DNA of 16,364 bases from assembly GCA_937871985.1 (NCBI GenBank), contig CALMPB010000309.1, forward strand, positions 1 through 16,364, written 5' to 3'. Position numbers and translations under genes: made by a program. Source of the DNA: an uncultured Burkholderiaceae bacterium. Its GTDB lineage: Bacteria; Pseudomonadota; Gammaproteobacteria; Burkholderiales; Burkholderiaceae. Numbering within the stretch: position 1 is the first letter of the stretch; each line of letters begins with the position of its first letter. The notes beneath the pieces were generated by a model. It worked only from the letters and a program-made list of their open reading frames with translations. It did no database searches and had not been told where the DNA came from. Shown here piece by piece: positions 5,795 to 14,365 of the stretch.

Positions 5795-7330
5795 TTAGCG
5801 GCGGTAGCTGGCCTGCACCATTTCAAAGTTGAACAGCCGGCAATCGAGAGCGCCGTTATGCAAAGGGTAGCGGCGATTGGGCTTGAGGCGCATTTTTTGC
5901 GGCAGGCTCAGATCGCTGGTAATGACGCCGATCCGCCAGCCGCTGAAGTTGTGCTTGAGGTTTTGCGACCAGGCGCGCCACATTTCGGTGTCGTCGGTAT
6001 CCAGCCTCAGTCCGTAGGGCGGGTTGGTCACGAGCCAGCCCGATGGCGCGGGCGGGAGCGTGTCGCGGGCATCGCCCACTTCGAAGCGGATGGAGTCGGG
6101 AGTCAGCCAGGCGCGTTCGACATTGCGCCGCGCCGCATCGATGGCGGCGGGATCCAGATCCACGCCTACCAGCGGGCTTTCCAACTGCGTGCCGATATGC
6201 GAGCGCGCATCGTCCTTGAGATCGCGCCAGTGCCGCGCATCATGGTTGCGCAGGCGCTCGAAACCGAAAGGCCGCCAAATGCCCGCCGGCACGCCCAGGG
6301 CGATCCAGGCGGCTTCTATCAGGATGGTGCCGCTGCCGCAAAACGGATCGAGCAGCGGCTGTGAGGGATCCCAGCCGGAAAGCGCCAGAATGCCGGCCGC
6401 CAGGTTTTCCCGGATGGGGGCTTCGCCCTTGTCCAGGCGCCAGCCGCGCTTGAACAGGGATTCGCCCGAGGTATCCAGGTACAAGGTGGCACTGTCTTCG
6501 GTCAGGAACAAGTGGACCCGGGCATCGGGCCGCACGGTATCGATATCGGGCCGCGCGCCCTCGCGTTCGCGCAGGCGGTCGCAAATGCCGTCCTTGGCCC
6601 GCAGATTGCAATATTGCAGGCTTTGCATGGGGCTGCGGATCGCCGACGTGTCGACGCGCAGCGTTTGTTCCGGGCCGAACCAACGTTCCCAGGGCGTCTG
6701 GCGGGCCAGTTCGAGAATGTCGTCTTCGTGCCGCACCGGGCCGTGCGCCACTTGCAGCAGTATGCGGGTGGCCAGGCGGGAATACAGATTGGCGCGCTGC
6801 ATGCCCGTCCAGTCGGTGCTGAAGTGGCAGCCGGCGCGTCCCGGCCGCGCGTCGTCGAAGCCCAAGGCCTGGAGCTCCTCGGCCAGTGCTTCCTCCAGCC
6901 CTTGAGGGCAGGGAGCGAAGATGGGGAAGATCTCGGCATCGCGGGCGGGCTTTGCGGACTTTCGCCGGCCTATGCGGGGTGCGTCGGCTTGGGCATCGGC
7001 GGCGTCGTGCCGCGGTTCATGCTCCGGGCGCTTGCCGGATGCGTGCGGCGGCGCGGAAGAGCCGCGCCGCTCGGAGAAGGAAGGTGTTGCGGCCGAGGTG
7101 TCTGGTGCCCGATTTTTCCTGTCTGGACGCGATGGGATCGGACGTTCCGAGCCGGAACCCGGGGCCGCCGTTCGGGCGGGGGCCTGCTTGGTGCGCTCGA
7201 GCTCGCGTTGCGCGACCTGGCGGGCGCGCCCGCCCGAGCGCTGGCGCTTGTTGGCCGGCGCGGCATCTTCGGTTTCCTTGGGGCGTTTGGAAAGCGTAAG
7301 GGTCTTGCGTGTGTTGTCGGACTCGGTCAT
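5795..7330 (-). CDS. rlmL: THUMP-domain class I SAM-dependent RNA methyltransferase (RlmL-like)
   Basis: This 511-aa protein matches the stand-alone RlmL-type enzymes that make m2G in 23S rRNA (position 2445 in E. coli, by family knowledge). After a long, basic, low-complexity N-terminal extension (residues 1-130), a ferredoxin-like/THUMP region begins at IFPIFAPCPQGLEEAL (about 134-290). The methyltransferase domain has motif I DPFCGSG (328-334), an acidic VGVDLD (388-392) and the catalytic NPPYG (436-440). Unlike E. coli RlmKL (about 700 aa) it lacks the second methyltransferase domain. The start is 15 nt after the hemJ stop, so it is the last gene of the leuS cluster. There is no evident Shine-Dalgarno sequence. 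The exact target guanine could differ. Confidence 0.86.
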   Translation of the reverse strand: MTESDNTRKTLTLSKRPKETEDAAPANKRQRSGGRARQVAQRELERTKQAPARTAAPGSGSERPIPSRPDRKNRAPDTSAATPSFSERRGSSAPPHASGKRPEHEPRHDAADAQADAPRIGRRKSAKPARDAEIFPIFAPCPQGLEEALAEELQALGFDDARPGRAGCHFSTDWTGMQRANLYSRLATRILLQVAHGPVRHEDDILELARQTPWERWFGPEQTLRVDTSAIRSPMQSLQYCNLRAKDGICDRLREREGARPDIDTVRPDARVHLFLTEDSATLYLDTSGESLFKRGWRLDKGEAPIRENLAAGILALSGWDPSQPLLDPFCGSGTILIEAAWIALGVPAGIWRPFGFERLRNHDARHWRDLKDDARSHIGTQLESPLVGVDLDPAAIDAARRNVERAWLTPDSIRFEVGDARDTLPPAPSGWLVTNPPYGLRLDTDDTEMWRAWSQNLKHNFSGWRIGVITSDLSLPQKMRLKPNRRYPLHNGALDCRLFNFEMVQASYRR

Positions 7331-7345
7331 GAAGAGGTACGTAGG

Positions 7346-7762
7346 TCAGAAAGGTCGGACTACGACCAGGGCAACTATAACCAGCAGCAGGATGACGGGG
7401 GCTTCGTTGAACCAGCGGTAGTAGCGGTGGCTGCGGGTATTGCGGCCGGCTTCAAAATTTTTCAGCAGTCTGCCGCAGGCCAGATGGTAGGCAATGACCA
7501 CCAATACCAGAAGCAGTTTGGCGTGCATCCATGCCTGGCCCTGTCCGAGCTTGAAGCCCAGGAACAGCCACAGGCCGAACAAGATGGCCAGCACCGCCAG
7601 CTTGGTGGTAAAGCGGTACAGGCGCCGGGCCATGCCCAGCAGGCAGGCCTGGACGGCTTCGTTGGGGTTTTGAGCCAGGTTGACGTAGAGGCGCGGCAGG
7701 TAGAACAGGCCGGCGAACCACGAAACGACGAACACGATGTGCAGGGTCTTGACCCACAGCAT
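7346..7762 (-). CDS. hemJ: Protoporphyrinogen IX oxidase, HemJ type
   Basis: HemJ is an integral membrane enzyme that oxidises protoporphyrinogen IX to protoporphyrin IX in haem synthesis, replacing the unrelated HemG and HemY (family knowledge). The 138-aa sequence carries the family hallmarks: His8 in WVKTLHIVFVVSWFAGLFYLPRL, a GMARRLYRF segment at 43-51, MHAKLLLV (His80, Lys82), AYH at 91-93 and the C-terminal RWFNEAP at 116-122. Four membrane spans are visible at about 4-22, 53-72, 80-98 and 121-137. The start is one nucleotide beyond the proA stop codon, which indicates translational coupling. Confidence 0.92.
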   Translation of the reverse strand: MLWVKTLHIVFVVSWFAGLFYLPRLYVNLAQNPNEAVQACLLGMARRLYRFTTKLAVLAILFGLWLFLGFKLGQGQAWMHAKLLLVLVVIAYHLACGRLLKNFEAGRNTRSHRYYRWFNEAPVILLLVIVALVVVRPF

Positions 7763-7763
7763 G

Positions 7764-9056
7764 TCAGCCGCGCAACTGGCCGTCGCCGGTCAGCACCCAT
7801 TTGAGCGTGGTCAGGCCTTCGAGCCCGACCGGGCCGCGGGCGTGCAGGCGGTTGGTTGAAATGCCGATTTCCGCACCCAGGCCGTATTCGAAGCCGTCGG
7901 CGAAGCAGGTGGGCAGGTTGACATACACCGAGCTGGAATCGACCTCTCGCTGGAAGCGAGTGGCGGCATGCAGGTTTTCGGTGACGATGGATTCGGTATG
8001 GCCCGAACTCCAGCGCGCAATGTGATCCATGGCCTGGTCGATGTCGTCGACGATGCGGATGGCCAGGATGGGTTCGAGGTATTCGGTGGCCCAGTCGTCG
8101 TCGGTGGCCGGCACGGCTTGTGGAATCAGCGCGCGGGTGCGCTCGCAGCCGCGCAGCTCCACGCCTTTGTCCAGCAAGGTCTTGGCGAGGCGGGGCAATA
8201 TGGCGGGCGCGACGGCGGCATGCACCAGCAGTGTTTCCATGGCGCCGCAGATGCCGTAGCGGTAGGTCTTGGCATTGACGGCAATGTCGTGGGCCTTGTC
8301 CAGGTCGGCGGCCGCGTCGATGTAGACATGGCAGTTGCCGTCCAGGTGCTTGAGCAGCGGCACGCGCGCCTCGTTGGAAAGCCGCGCGATCAGCCCTTTG
8401 CCGCCGCGGGGAATGATGACGTCGATGTAGTCGGTGAGGGTGGCCAGCAGCCCCACCGCCGCGCGGTCGGTGGTGCCGACCACCTGCACGGCGTGCTCGG
8501 GCAGGCCGGCATCGGCCAGGCCCGCCTGAATGACCGCCCCTAGGGCGCGATTGGAATGGAAGGCTTCGCTGCCGCCGCGCAGAATCGTGGCGTTGCCCGA
8601 TTTCAGGCACAAGGCGGCCGCGTCGATGGTGACGTTGGGGCGCGATTCGTAGATGATGCCGATGACCCCGATGGGCACGCGCATCTGGCCGACCCGCATG
8701 CCGTTGGGCCGCGTGTTCGATGCGGTTTCGCTGCCGACCGGATCGGGCATGTCGGCGATTTGCAGCAGGCCCGCCATCATGGTTTTCAGGGCTTTGTCCG
8801 ACAAGGCCAGGCGATCCACCATGGCGGGGGCCAGGCCGTTCTTGCGGGCGGCTTCCAGGTCTTTGGCGTTTTCAGCCTGCAATACCGCCTTGTCGCGCTC
8901 GAGGCGTGCCGCCATGGCGCGCAGGGCCTGGGCCTTGGCCTGGCCGGAGGCCGTCATGAGCAGTCGCGCGGCTTGCCGGGCCTGCATGCCAAGGGTTTTG
9001 ATTTCGTCGGCCAGCGCCGCGTTCTGGACGGGCGTATCGGTGATCGGAGCATTCAT
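7764..9056 (-). CDS. proA: Gamma-glutamyl phosphate reductase
   Basis: ProA reduces gamma-glutamyl phosphate to glutamate-5-semialdehyde with NADPH, the second step of proline synthesis in the cytosol. The 430-aa protein shows the expected aldehyde-dehydrogenase-like fold: [18 protein letters not shown] in the cofactor-binding domain (about 130-147), [15 protein letters not shown] (about 151-165), [11 protein letters not shown] (about 213-223) and the catalytic cysteine in [10 protein letters not shown] (Cys270). The start at 9056 is chosen over an upstream in-frame ATG at 9110 because the extra 18 residues are not family-like. proB is not adjacent. The 71-nt gap from holA carries a TAAAAT over the holA stop (9125-9130), which might be a weak internal -10. 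Confidence 0.96.
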   Translation of the reverse strand: MNAPITDTPVQNAALADEIKTLGMQARQAARLLMTASGQAKAQALRAMAARLERDKAVLQAENAKDLEAARKNGLAPAMVDRLALSDKALKTMMAGLLQIADMPDPVGSETASNTRPNGMRVGQMRVPIGVIGIIYESRPNVTIDAAALCLKSGNATILRGGSEAFHSNRALGAVIQAGLADAGLPEHAVQVVGTTDRAAVGLLATLTDYIDVIIPRGGKGLIARLSNEARVPLLKHLDGNCHVYIDAAADLDKAHDIAVNAKTYRYGICGAMETLLVHAAVAPAILPRLAKTLLDKGVELRGCERTRALIPQAVPATDDDWATEYLEPILAIRIVDDIDQAMDHIARWSSGHTESIVTENLHAATRFQREVDSSSVYVNLPTCFADGFEYGLGAEIGISTNRLHARGPVGLEGLTTLKWVLTGDGQLRG

Positions 9057-9127
9057 GATGGTGTTGTCGAGCCTGAGGTGTTTTGGCCTTGGCGCTTGGG
9101 CAAGCGGCAAGAGTAATGCTGTCTATT

Positions 9128-10189
9128 TTAGCGCGGGCTGCGCGCTGCGCTGTTGGCGATGCGCAGGGTCAGGCGCGCCAGCTCTTCCCACGGGTCGTCC
9201 AGGCGTCCCGCAACCTTCAATCCCTTGATCAGCCGGTCGACGTCGTGCGCATGCTGCACGGCCGCGGGCCAGGCTTGCGCCGGCACGCGCTTGAGGGTCT
9301 GGCGCATGAGCTGTTCGCGCGGGCCGAACACGCGTTGCTGGCGCAGCGCGGAGGAAAGGTCTTGCCCGGCGGCGGCAATGGCGGCCAGGCGCGCCATGAC
9401 GCGAATTTCCTCTCCTACGGCCCAGAGCACCAGCGGCAACGCTTCGCCTTCGGCCCGCAATCCGGCCAGCACGGCCAGGGCTCTTGCGGGGTTGCCGGCC
9501 AGCATGGCGTCGCGCAGCCCGAAAATATCGTAGCGGGCTACATTGAGCACGGCCTGTTCCACATCCTTGGCGCTGACCTTGCCTTCGGGGTAAAGCAGGC
9601 CGAGCTTCTGGATTTCCTGGAAGGCGGCCAGCAGATTGCCTTCGACCTTGTCGGCCATCCATTCCAGGCTGGCGGGCTCCAATTGCTGGTTTTGCCGGGC
9701 CATGCGTTGTTGTATCCAGCGCGGCAGTGCGGCCCGCTCGATGGTGGGCACTTCGACCAGCGTGGCGGCGTCCAGCAAGGCGCCGGCCCATTTGCTGTTG
9801 CGGGTGGTTTTGTCCAGGCGCGGCAGGTTGACGAGCACCAGAGTGTCGTCGAGCTGTCCGTCCTGCGCCAGGACGGACAGCTTGGCCAGGGCCTCGCCGC
9901 CGGTCTTGCCCGGCTTGCCCGAAGGCAGCTTGACTTCGACCAGCCGCTTGTCGCCGAACAGGGAAATGTTTTGGGTCGCGGCGATCAGCGCCGACCAGTC
10001 GCTGCGCGCGTCCATGACCAGGCTGGTGCGTTCCAGGTAGCCTGCCCGGGAGGCCGCCGCGCGCAGGCTGTCCGAGGCCTCCGTGATGAGCAGGGGTTCG
10101 TCGCCCATGACGACGTACAGCGCATCCAGTGCTTGCGATGCTTGTCCGAGCTGCTCGAGGAGGCGGTCGAGGTCGAGCCGGCGTCCCAT
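9128..10189 (-). CDS. holA: DNA polymerase III delta subunit
   Basis: HolA (delta) is the clamp-opening wrench of the clamp loader that places the beta sliding clamp on DNA at replication forks. The 353-aa length is typical. The sequence shows the family order: an N-terminal AAA+-like domain with YVVMGDEPLLITEA at about 25-38 and SLFGDKRLVEVKLP at about 76-89, a middle segment with LPRWIQQRM and a helical MADKVEGNLLAAFQEIQKLGLL at about 179-200, and the C-terminal collar domain with LWAVGEEIRVMARL at about 254-267 and LKRVP. The Walker motifs are not functional, as usual for delta. It begins 4 nt after the lptE stop, which indicates coupling. Confidence 0.95.
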   Translation of the reverse strand: MGRRLDLDRLLEQLGQASQALDALYVVMGDEPLLITEASDSLRAAASRAGYLERTSLVMDARSDWSALIAATQNISLFGDKRLVEVKLPSGKPGKTGGEALAKLSVLAQDGQLDDTLVLVNLPRLDKTTRNSKWAGALLDAATLVEVPTIERAALPRWIQQRMARQNQQLEPASLEWMADKVEGNLLAAFQEIQKLGLLYPEGKVSAKDVEQAVLNVARYDIFGLRDAMLAGNPARALAVLAGLRAEGEALPLVLWAVGEEIRVMARLAAIAAAGQDLSSALRQQRVFGPREQLMRQTLKRVPAQAWPAAVQHAHDVDRLIKGLKVAGRLDDPWEELARLTLRIANSAARSPR

Positions 10190-10193
10190 ACGG

Positions 10194-10868
10194 TTAATTG
10201 ATTCCGGTGCCTGGCGCCGCGCCGGGTATGGACAGCGGGGTCGGTATGGGCGAGCGGTATTCGTTCTGTTGAGCCGGGCCCGGGTTGCCGGGTTCGGTCT
10301 GGGGCAGGTTTTGCGGGTTCTGGAATGCCTTGGTGACTTCGGGCGAAGTCAGGCGCCGCACGACGCGATCCACGAGGCTTTGCTGCATTTCGATGTACAG
10401 ATTGCCGATTTCCCCTTGCTTGGCCTGCAGCGCCGTGGAGTCGTAGGGGATTTCGCGGACGGCTTCGAGGGCGGTCGGCGGCAGTATCAAATGCCCTTTG
10501 TCGTCGGTGAGCTGGAAAGTGAAGCGCAGGTTCAGTTCGTATTCCTCGACTTGCCCCTGCGCATTCAGCGAGACCTCGCGCAGGTATTGGGTGTTGGAAA
10601 GCTGGGTGAGCCTGGCCTGAGCTTCGCTGACCTTGGACACAAAGCGGGTGTTGGGCGAGGCGGCGATGATGGCGCGGCGTATTTGCGCGCCGAAGGCCGA
10701 GTTCTCGGGGATATTGGTGTACAGGGTGTCGAAAGGCAGCGGCGAAACTCCCTTCAGGTGGAAGCCGCAGGCGCCAAGCACGGCAAGCAGCATCAGGCCG
10801 GCAAACCCGCGAACCCAGGGGCGCAATAGGGAAGCGACGTTGCGGTGCGAAGTTGATTGACTGTGCAT
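10194..10868 (-). CDS. lptE: LPS-assembly lipoprotein LptE
   Basis: LptE is the outer-membrane lipoprotein that plugs the LptD barrel and helps insert LPS in the outer leaflet. The 224-aa protein has a basic n-region, a hydrophobic stretch GFAGLMLLAVLGAC and a lipobox ending at Cys34, followed by GFHLKG, the usual family start of the mature protein. The LptE fold appears to occupy residues 34-182. The last 40 or so residues are rich in Pro, Gly, Asn and Gln and look disordered, making this protein longer than E. coli LptE. The frame is open far upstream inside leuS, but only the ATG at 10868 gives a signal peptide. It lies 10 nt after the leuS stop; this leuS-lptE-holA order is widespread in proteobacteria. 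Confidence 0.94.
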   Translation of the reverse strand: MHSQSTSHRNVASLLRPWVRGFAGLMLLAVLGACGFHLKGVSPLPFDTLYTNIPENSAFGAQIRRAIIAASPNTRFVSKVSEAQARLTQLSNTQYLREVSLNAQGQVEEYELNLRFTFQLTDDKGHLILPPTALEAVREIPYDSTALQAKQGEIGNLYIEMQQSLVDRVVRRLTSPEVTKAFQNPQNLPQTEPGNPGPAQQNEYRSPIPTPLSIPGAAPGTGIN

Positions 10869-10878
10869 GGCTTGGTGT

Positions 10879-13539
10879 TTATCCGACGATGTTGACCAGT
10901 TTTCCGGGAACGACGATGACGCGCTTGGCGGGCCGGCCTTCGAGGAAGCGGATCGCCGCGTCGTGCGCGGTGGCGGCTTGCTCGATATCGGCTTTGGCGG
11001 CGCCGTTGGCCACTTTGAGCGAACCGCGCAGCTTGCCGTTGACCTGCAGCATGAGTTCGATTTCGTCGGCGACCAGGGCGGCTTCGTCGACCTCGGGCCA
11101 CGGGGCGTCCAGCAGATCGCCGTAGCGCTTGTCCAGCCCGAGTTCGCGCCATATCTGCCAGGTGATGTGGGGCACGACAGGATACAGCACGCGCAGCAGC
11201 ACGCCAAGCGTATCGGCGACGGCCTGGTGGGCGATGCCGGTGTCGGGCAGCGTGGCCGACTCGAGCGTGTTGAGCATTTTCATGCAGGTCGAAACCACGG
11301 TGTTGTACTGGATGCGCTGGTAATCGTAGTCGGCCTGCTTGAGCAGGGCGTGGATTTCGCGGCGCAGCGTCTTGGTGGCTTCGTCGGCGCTGTTCCAGTC
11401 GGGGGCGGGGGTTTGCGCGGCCGCCAGCACGAGCGCCTGCTGGCTGTGGCTGTAGGCCCACACGCGCCGCAGGAAGCGGTTGGCGCCCTCGACGCCCGAA
11501 TCGGACCATTCCAGGGTTTGTTCGGGAGGGCTGGCGAACATGACGAACAGGCGGGCCGTGTCGGCGCCCATGGTGTCGATCAGCGACTGGGGATCGACGC
11601 CGTTGTTCTTGGACTTGGACATGGTGCCGATGCCGCCGTACTGAACGGGCGAGCCGTCCTTGAGCAGCTTGGCGCCAATAATGGCGCCTTTGGCGTCAAA
11701 AGTGTTTTCGACTTCGTCGGGCCAGAAGTACTCGATGCCGCCTTTTTCGTTCTTGCGGGAGTAGATGTGGTTCAGCACCATGCCCTGGCATAGCAGCTTG
11801 GTGAAGGGCTCGTCGAAGTCGACCAGCCCGAGGTCGCGCATGACGCGCGTCCAGAAGCGCGCGTACAGCAGATGCAGCACGGCGTGCTCGATGCCGCCGA
11901 TGTACTGATCCATGGGCATCCAGTAGTCGTTGCGCTGGTCGACCATGGCGCCGTCGTTGCCGGGCGAGGTGTAGCGCATGAAATACCACGACGAATCCAC
12001 GAAGGTGTCCATGGTGTCGGTTTCGCGGCGGGCCGCGGCGCCGCACTTGGGGCATTGGCACGACAGGAAGGCTTCGTGCTTGTTCAGCGGATTGCCGCTG
12101 CCGTCGGGAATGAGGTCGTCCGGCAGCACGACGGGCAGATCCTGCTCGGGAACCGGCACCGGGCCGCAGTCGGGGCAGTGGATGATGGGAATGGGCGTGC
12201 CCCAGTAGCGCTGGCGCGAAATGCCCCAGTCGCGCAGGCGCCACGTGGTTTGTTTTTCGCCCAGGCCTTTGGCGGCCAGATCGGCGGCCACGGCATCGAC
12301 GGCGGCAAGAGGCGTAAGCCCGTCGTACTTGCCCGAGTTGACCAGGCGCCCCTGCTGTTTGTCGCCGTACCATTCCTGCCAGGCGTCGTCCGAGTAGGAT
12401 TTGTTGTCGGCCGCCACGACCTGGGTGATGGGCAGGCCGTATTTTTTCGCGAAGGCGAAATCACGCTCGTCGTGGGCGGGCACCCCCATGACGGCGCCGT
12501 CGCCGTAGGTCATGAGCACGTAGTTGCCGACCCAGACGTCGACCGGCTTGCCGGTGAGGGGATGGGTGACTTGCAGGCCCGTGCGCAGGCCTTCTTTTTC
12601 GCGCGTGGCCAGTTCGAGCTCGGTCGTGCCGCCGATTTTGCAGGCTTCGATGAAGGCGGCCAGTTCCGGGTTGGAGCGGGCGGCTTGCGCCGCCAGGGGA
12701 TGTTCGGGCGCCACCGCGCAGAACGTGACGCCCATGATGGTGTCGGCGCGCGTGGTGAAGACGTAGAGGCGTCCGTCCTGGATGAGCTGGCCGTTGTCGT
12801 CCTGGATGTCGTGCGGGAAGGCAAAGCGCACGCCGGCGCTTTTGCCGATCCAGTTTTCCTGCATCAGGCGCACGCGTTCGGGCCATCCAGGCAGCCCGTT
12901 CTTGACTTGCTCGAGCAGTTCTTCGGCGTAGTCGGTGATGCGCAGGTAGTAGCCGGGGATCTCGCGTTTTTCGACGGGCGCGCCCGAACGCCAGCCGCGT
13001 CCGTCGATGACCTGTTCGTTGGCCAGAACCGTTTGATCGACCGGATCCCAGTTGACGACCTGGGTCTTGCGGTAGGCGATGCCTTTTTCCAGCATCTTCA
13101 GGAACAGCCATTGATTCCATTTGTAGTACTTGGGATCGCAGGCGCACATTTCTCGCGACCAGTCTATGGCCAGGCCCATCGCCAGCATCTGCTTTTTCAT
13201 GTAGGCGATGTTGTCGTAGGTCCACTTGGCGGGCGGAACCTTGGACTTGATGGCGGCGTTTTCGGCCGGCATGCCGAAGGCGTCCCAGCCCATGGGCATT
13301 AAAACGTTATAGCCTCGCATGCGCAGTTGGCGCGTCATCATGTCGTTGATGGTGTAGTTGCGCACGTGGCCCATGTGCAGCTTGCCGCTGGGGTAGGGCA
13401 GCATGGAGCAGGCATAGAACTTGGGCTTGGGCGAGCCATTGGCATCGACGGCGTTTTCGCTGACGCGATAGGCATCGCGCTCGCTCCAGTTTTGCTGGGC
13501 GGCGGCTTCGACGGTAGTGGGGCTGTAACGTTCCTGCAT
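10879..13539 (-). CDS. leuS: Leucyl-tRNA synthetase
   Basis: LeuS charges tRNA-Leu with leucine in the cytosol. The 886-aa protein has all class Ia landmarks: HMGH at 55-58 for ATP binding, the CP1 editing domain with [12 protein letters not shown] at 262-273 and GVPAHDERD at 352-360, a zinc-type Cys cluster (CPDCG and CQCPKC, about 455-499), WYFMRYTSP at 518-526 and the KMSKS loop as TMSKS at 639-643. A C-terminal anticodon-binding domain follows. The start at 13539 (MQERYSP) is preferred over an ATG at 13578, because a perfect -10 box overlaps that upstream ATG. It is the first gene of the six-gene cluster ending at rlmL. Confidence 0.97.
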   Translation of the reverse strand: MQERYSPTTVEAAAQQNWSERDAYRVSENAVDANGSPKPKFYACSMLPYPSGKLHMGHVRNYTINDMMTRQLRMRGYNVLMPMGWDAFGMPAENAAIKSKVPPAKWTYDNIAYMKKQMLAMGLAIDWSREMCACDPKYYKWNQWLFLKMLEKGIAYRKTQVVNWDPVDQTVLANEQVIDGRGWRSGAPVEKREIPGYYLRITDYAEELLEQVKNGLPGWPERVRLMQENWIGKSAGVRFAFPHDIQDDNGQLIQDGRLYVFTTRADTIMGVTFCAVAPEHPLAAQAARSNPELAAFIEACKIGGTTELELATREKEGLRTGLQVTHPLTGKPVDVWVGNYVLMTYGDGAVMGVPAHDERDFAFAKKYGLPITQVVAADNKSYSDDAWQEWYGDKQQGRLVNSGKYDGLTPLAAVDAVAADLAAKGLGEKQTTWRLRDWGISRQRYWGTPIPIIHCPDCGPVPVPEQDLPVVLPDDLIPDGSGNPLNKHEAFLSCQCPKCGAAARRETDTMDTFVDSSWYFMRYTSPGNDGAMVDQRNDYWMPMDQYIGGIEHAVLHLLYARFWTRVMRDLGLVDFDEPFTKLLCQGMVLNHIYSRKNEKGGIEYFWPDEVENTFDAKGAIIGAKLLKDGSPVQYGGIGTMSKSKNNGVDPQSLIDTMGADTARLFVMFASPPEQTLEWSDSGVEGANRFLRRVWAYSHSQQALVLAAAQTPAPDWNSADEATKTLRREIHALLKQADYDYQRIQYNTVVSTCMKMLNTLESATLPDTGIAHQAVADTLGVLLRVLYPVVPHITWQIWRELGLDKRYGDLLDAPWPEVDEAALVADEIELMLQVNGKLRGSLKVANGAAKADIEQAATAHDAAIRFLEGRPAKRVIVVPGKLVNIVG

Positions 13540-13557
13540 AGGATTCTTGGTCTTTAA

Positions 13558-13582
13558 GGTTTGATGCAAACCATACATTATA
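13558..13582 (-). promoter_or_regulatory. leuS -10 box and adjoining dyad
   Basis: On the - strand a perfect TATAAT (13577-13582) lies 37 nt before the leuS start. A clear -35 is not seen at 17 bp, where the sequence is GC-rich. Next to it, a perfect dyad with arms GGTTTG (13558-13563) and CAAACC (13567-13572) around a 3-nt centre covers the predicted transcription start. It may be an operator or a small 5' mRNA hairpin. Confidence 0.6.
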
Positions 13583-13711
13583 GGGTGCGGGGCTTCAAGG
13601 CGCTTCGGGGGCGGCGAGCCTGAAGCGCCTTGCTCCGACGTTGCCGTTCCGCACTTGGGCCGATGGCGCCCGGAAGGTCGTGCGCGGCCGGGCCGGCCAT
13701 GTGGCGGGCGT

Positions 13712-13745
13712 AAAAAAACCCTGGCGGGAGGGCCAGGGTTTTTTT
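13712..13745 (-). terminator. Strong bidirectional terminator of rpmB-rpmG
   Basis: The 14-bp perfect stem consists of A7 plus CCCTGGC (13712-13725) and GCCAGGG plus T7 (13732-13745), with the 6-nt loop GGGAGG. It starts 13 nt after the rpmG stop in the direction of transcription and separates the ribosomal protein operon from the leuS promoter. Confidence 0.95.
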
Positions 13746-13758
13746 GAATGGCGCTTGA

Positions 13759-13926
13759 TTACTTGAGCTTGATTTCTTTGTAATCGACATGCTTGCGCGC
13801 GACGGGATCAAATTTTTTGATCAGCATCTTTTCGGGCATGTTGCGTTTGTTCTTGGTGGTCGTGTAGAAATGACCGGTGCCTGCGGTGGATTCGAGTTTG
13901 ATTTTCTCGCGAATGCCTTTTGCCAT
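13759..13926 (-). CDS. rpmG: 50S ribosomal protein L33
   Basis: The 55-aa protein begins [20 protein letters not shown] and ends [11 protein letters not shown], which is the classic L33 sequence of the large ribosomal subunit. No CXXC pairs are present, so it is the zinc-free (C-minus) form and does not act as a zinc reserve. AGGAG lies 6 nt before the ATG. It follows rpmB by 37 nt and is closed by a strong terminator, so rpmB and rpmG form a two-gene operon as in most proteobacteria. Confidence 0.97.
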   Translation of the reverse strand: MAKGIREKIKLESTAGTGHFYTTTKNKRNMPEKMLIKKFDPVARKHVDYKEIKLK

Positions 13927-13963
13927 GATGAGCTCCTGATGATTGGTGCGCTATGCGGCGGCG

Positions 13964-14200
13964 TTAAGCCACTTCGCCACGGGCGCGCAGGTCGGCCAGA
14001 ACGGCGTCGATGCCGTTTTTGTCGATGGTGCGGATGGCCTTGGTGGTGACGCGCAGGCGCACCCAGCGGTTTTCGCTTTCGACCCAGAAACGGCGCGATT
14101 GCAGGTTGGGAAGGAAGCGACGCTTGGTTTTATTGTTTGCGTGCGAAACATTGTTGCCCACCATCGGGCCTTTGCCGGTAACTTGGCATACGCGTGCCAT
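13964..14200 (-). CDS. rpmB: 50S ribosomal protein L28
   Basis: The 78-aa protein begins [20 protein letters not shown] and contains [19 protein letters not shown] and [17 protein letters not shown], the typical L28 blocks of the large ribosomal subunit. The frame is open 13 codons further upstream, but the ATG at 14200 has AAGGGG about 8 nt ahead and gives the usual N-terminus. It heads the rpmB-rpmG operon and has a leader of about 130 nt with several inverted repeats. Confidence 0.97.
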   Translation of the reverse strand: MARVCQVTGKGPMVGNNVSHANNKTKRRFLPNLQSRRFWVESENRWVRLRVTTKAIRTIDKNGIDAVLADLRARGEVA

Positions 14201-14233
14201 GGTTATACCCCTTAAGTTTTGCTGTAAAGGCCC

Positions 14234-14285
14234 ATCCACCCTGGATATTTCCCTTGGCGACTTTTAAAAACTGTGCGGCCAAGGG
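14234..14285 (-). promoter_or_regulatory. Structured 5' leader of rpmB-rpmG
   Basis: Two inverted repeats lie in the transcribed leader on the - strand: 8-bp perfect arms CCCTTGGC (14251-14258) and GCCAAGGG (14278-14285) with a 19-nt A/T-rich loop, then a smaller stem-loop ATCCA/TGGAT at 14234-14246 with a 3-nt loop. A third possible stem, CTTTGG/CCAAAG, lies nearer the promoter. They could serve ribosomal-protein autoregulation, by inference. Confidence 0.45.
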
Positions 14286-14335
14286 GCAATGCTTTGGGGG
14301 TGAAACAAAAGACCAAAGTATCTGTAAAGCCTAGT

Positions 14336-14365
14336 ATTCTAATACGAATCAGGCGGTTTAATCAA
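14336..14365 (-). promoter_or_regulatory. Putative promoter of rpmB-rpmG
   Basis: On the - strand TTGATT (14360-14365) and TAGAAT (14336-14341) are separated by 18 bp. The -35 overlaps the stop codon of the upstream MFS gene. The predicted leader is about 130 nt long. Confidence 0.5.

Noticed and set aside
6512..7804. 430-codon + strand frame across rlmL and hemJ
   Set aside because: Antisense shadow crossing two well-supported genes.
11872..13302. 476-codon + strand frame inside leuS
   Set aside because: Antisense shadow of a fully conserved leucyl-tRNA synthetase.
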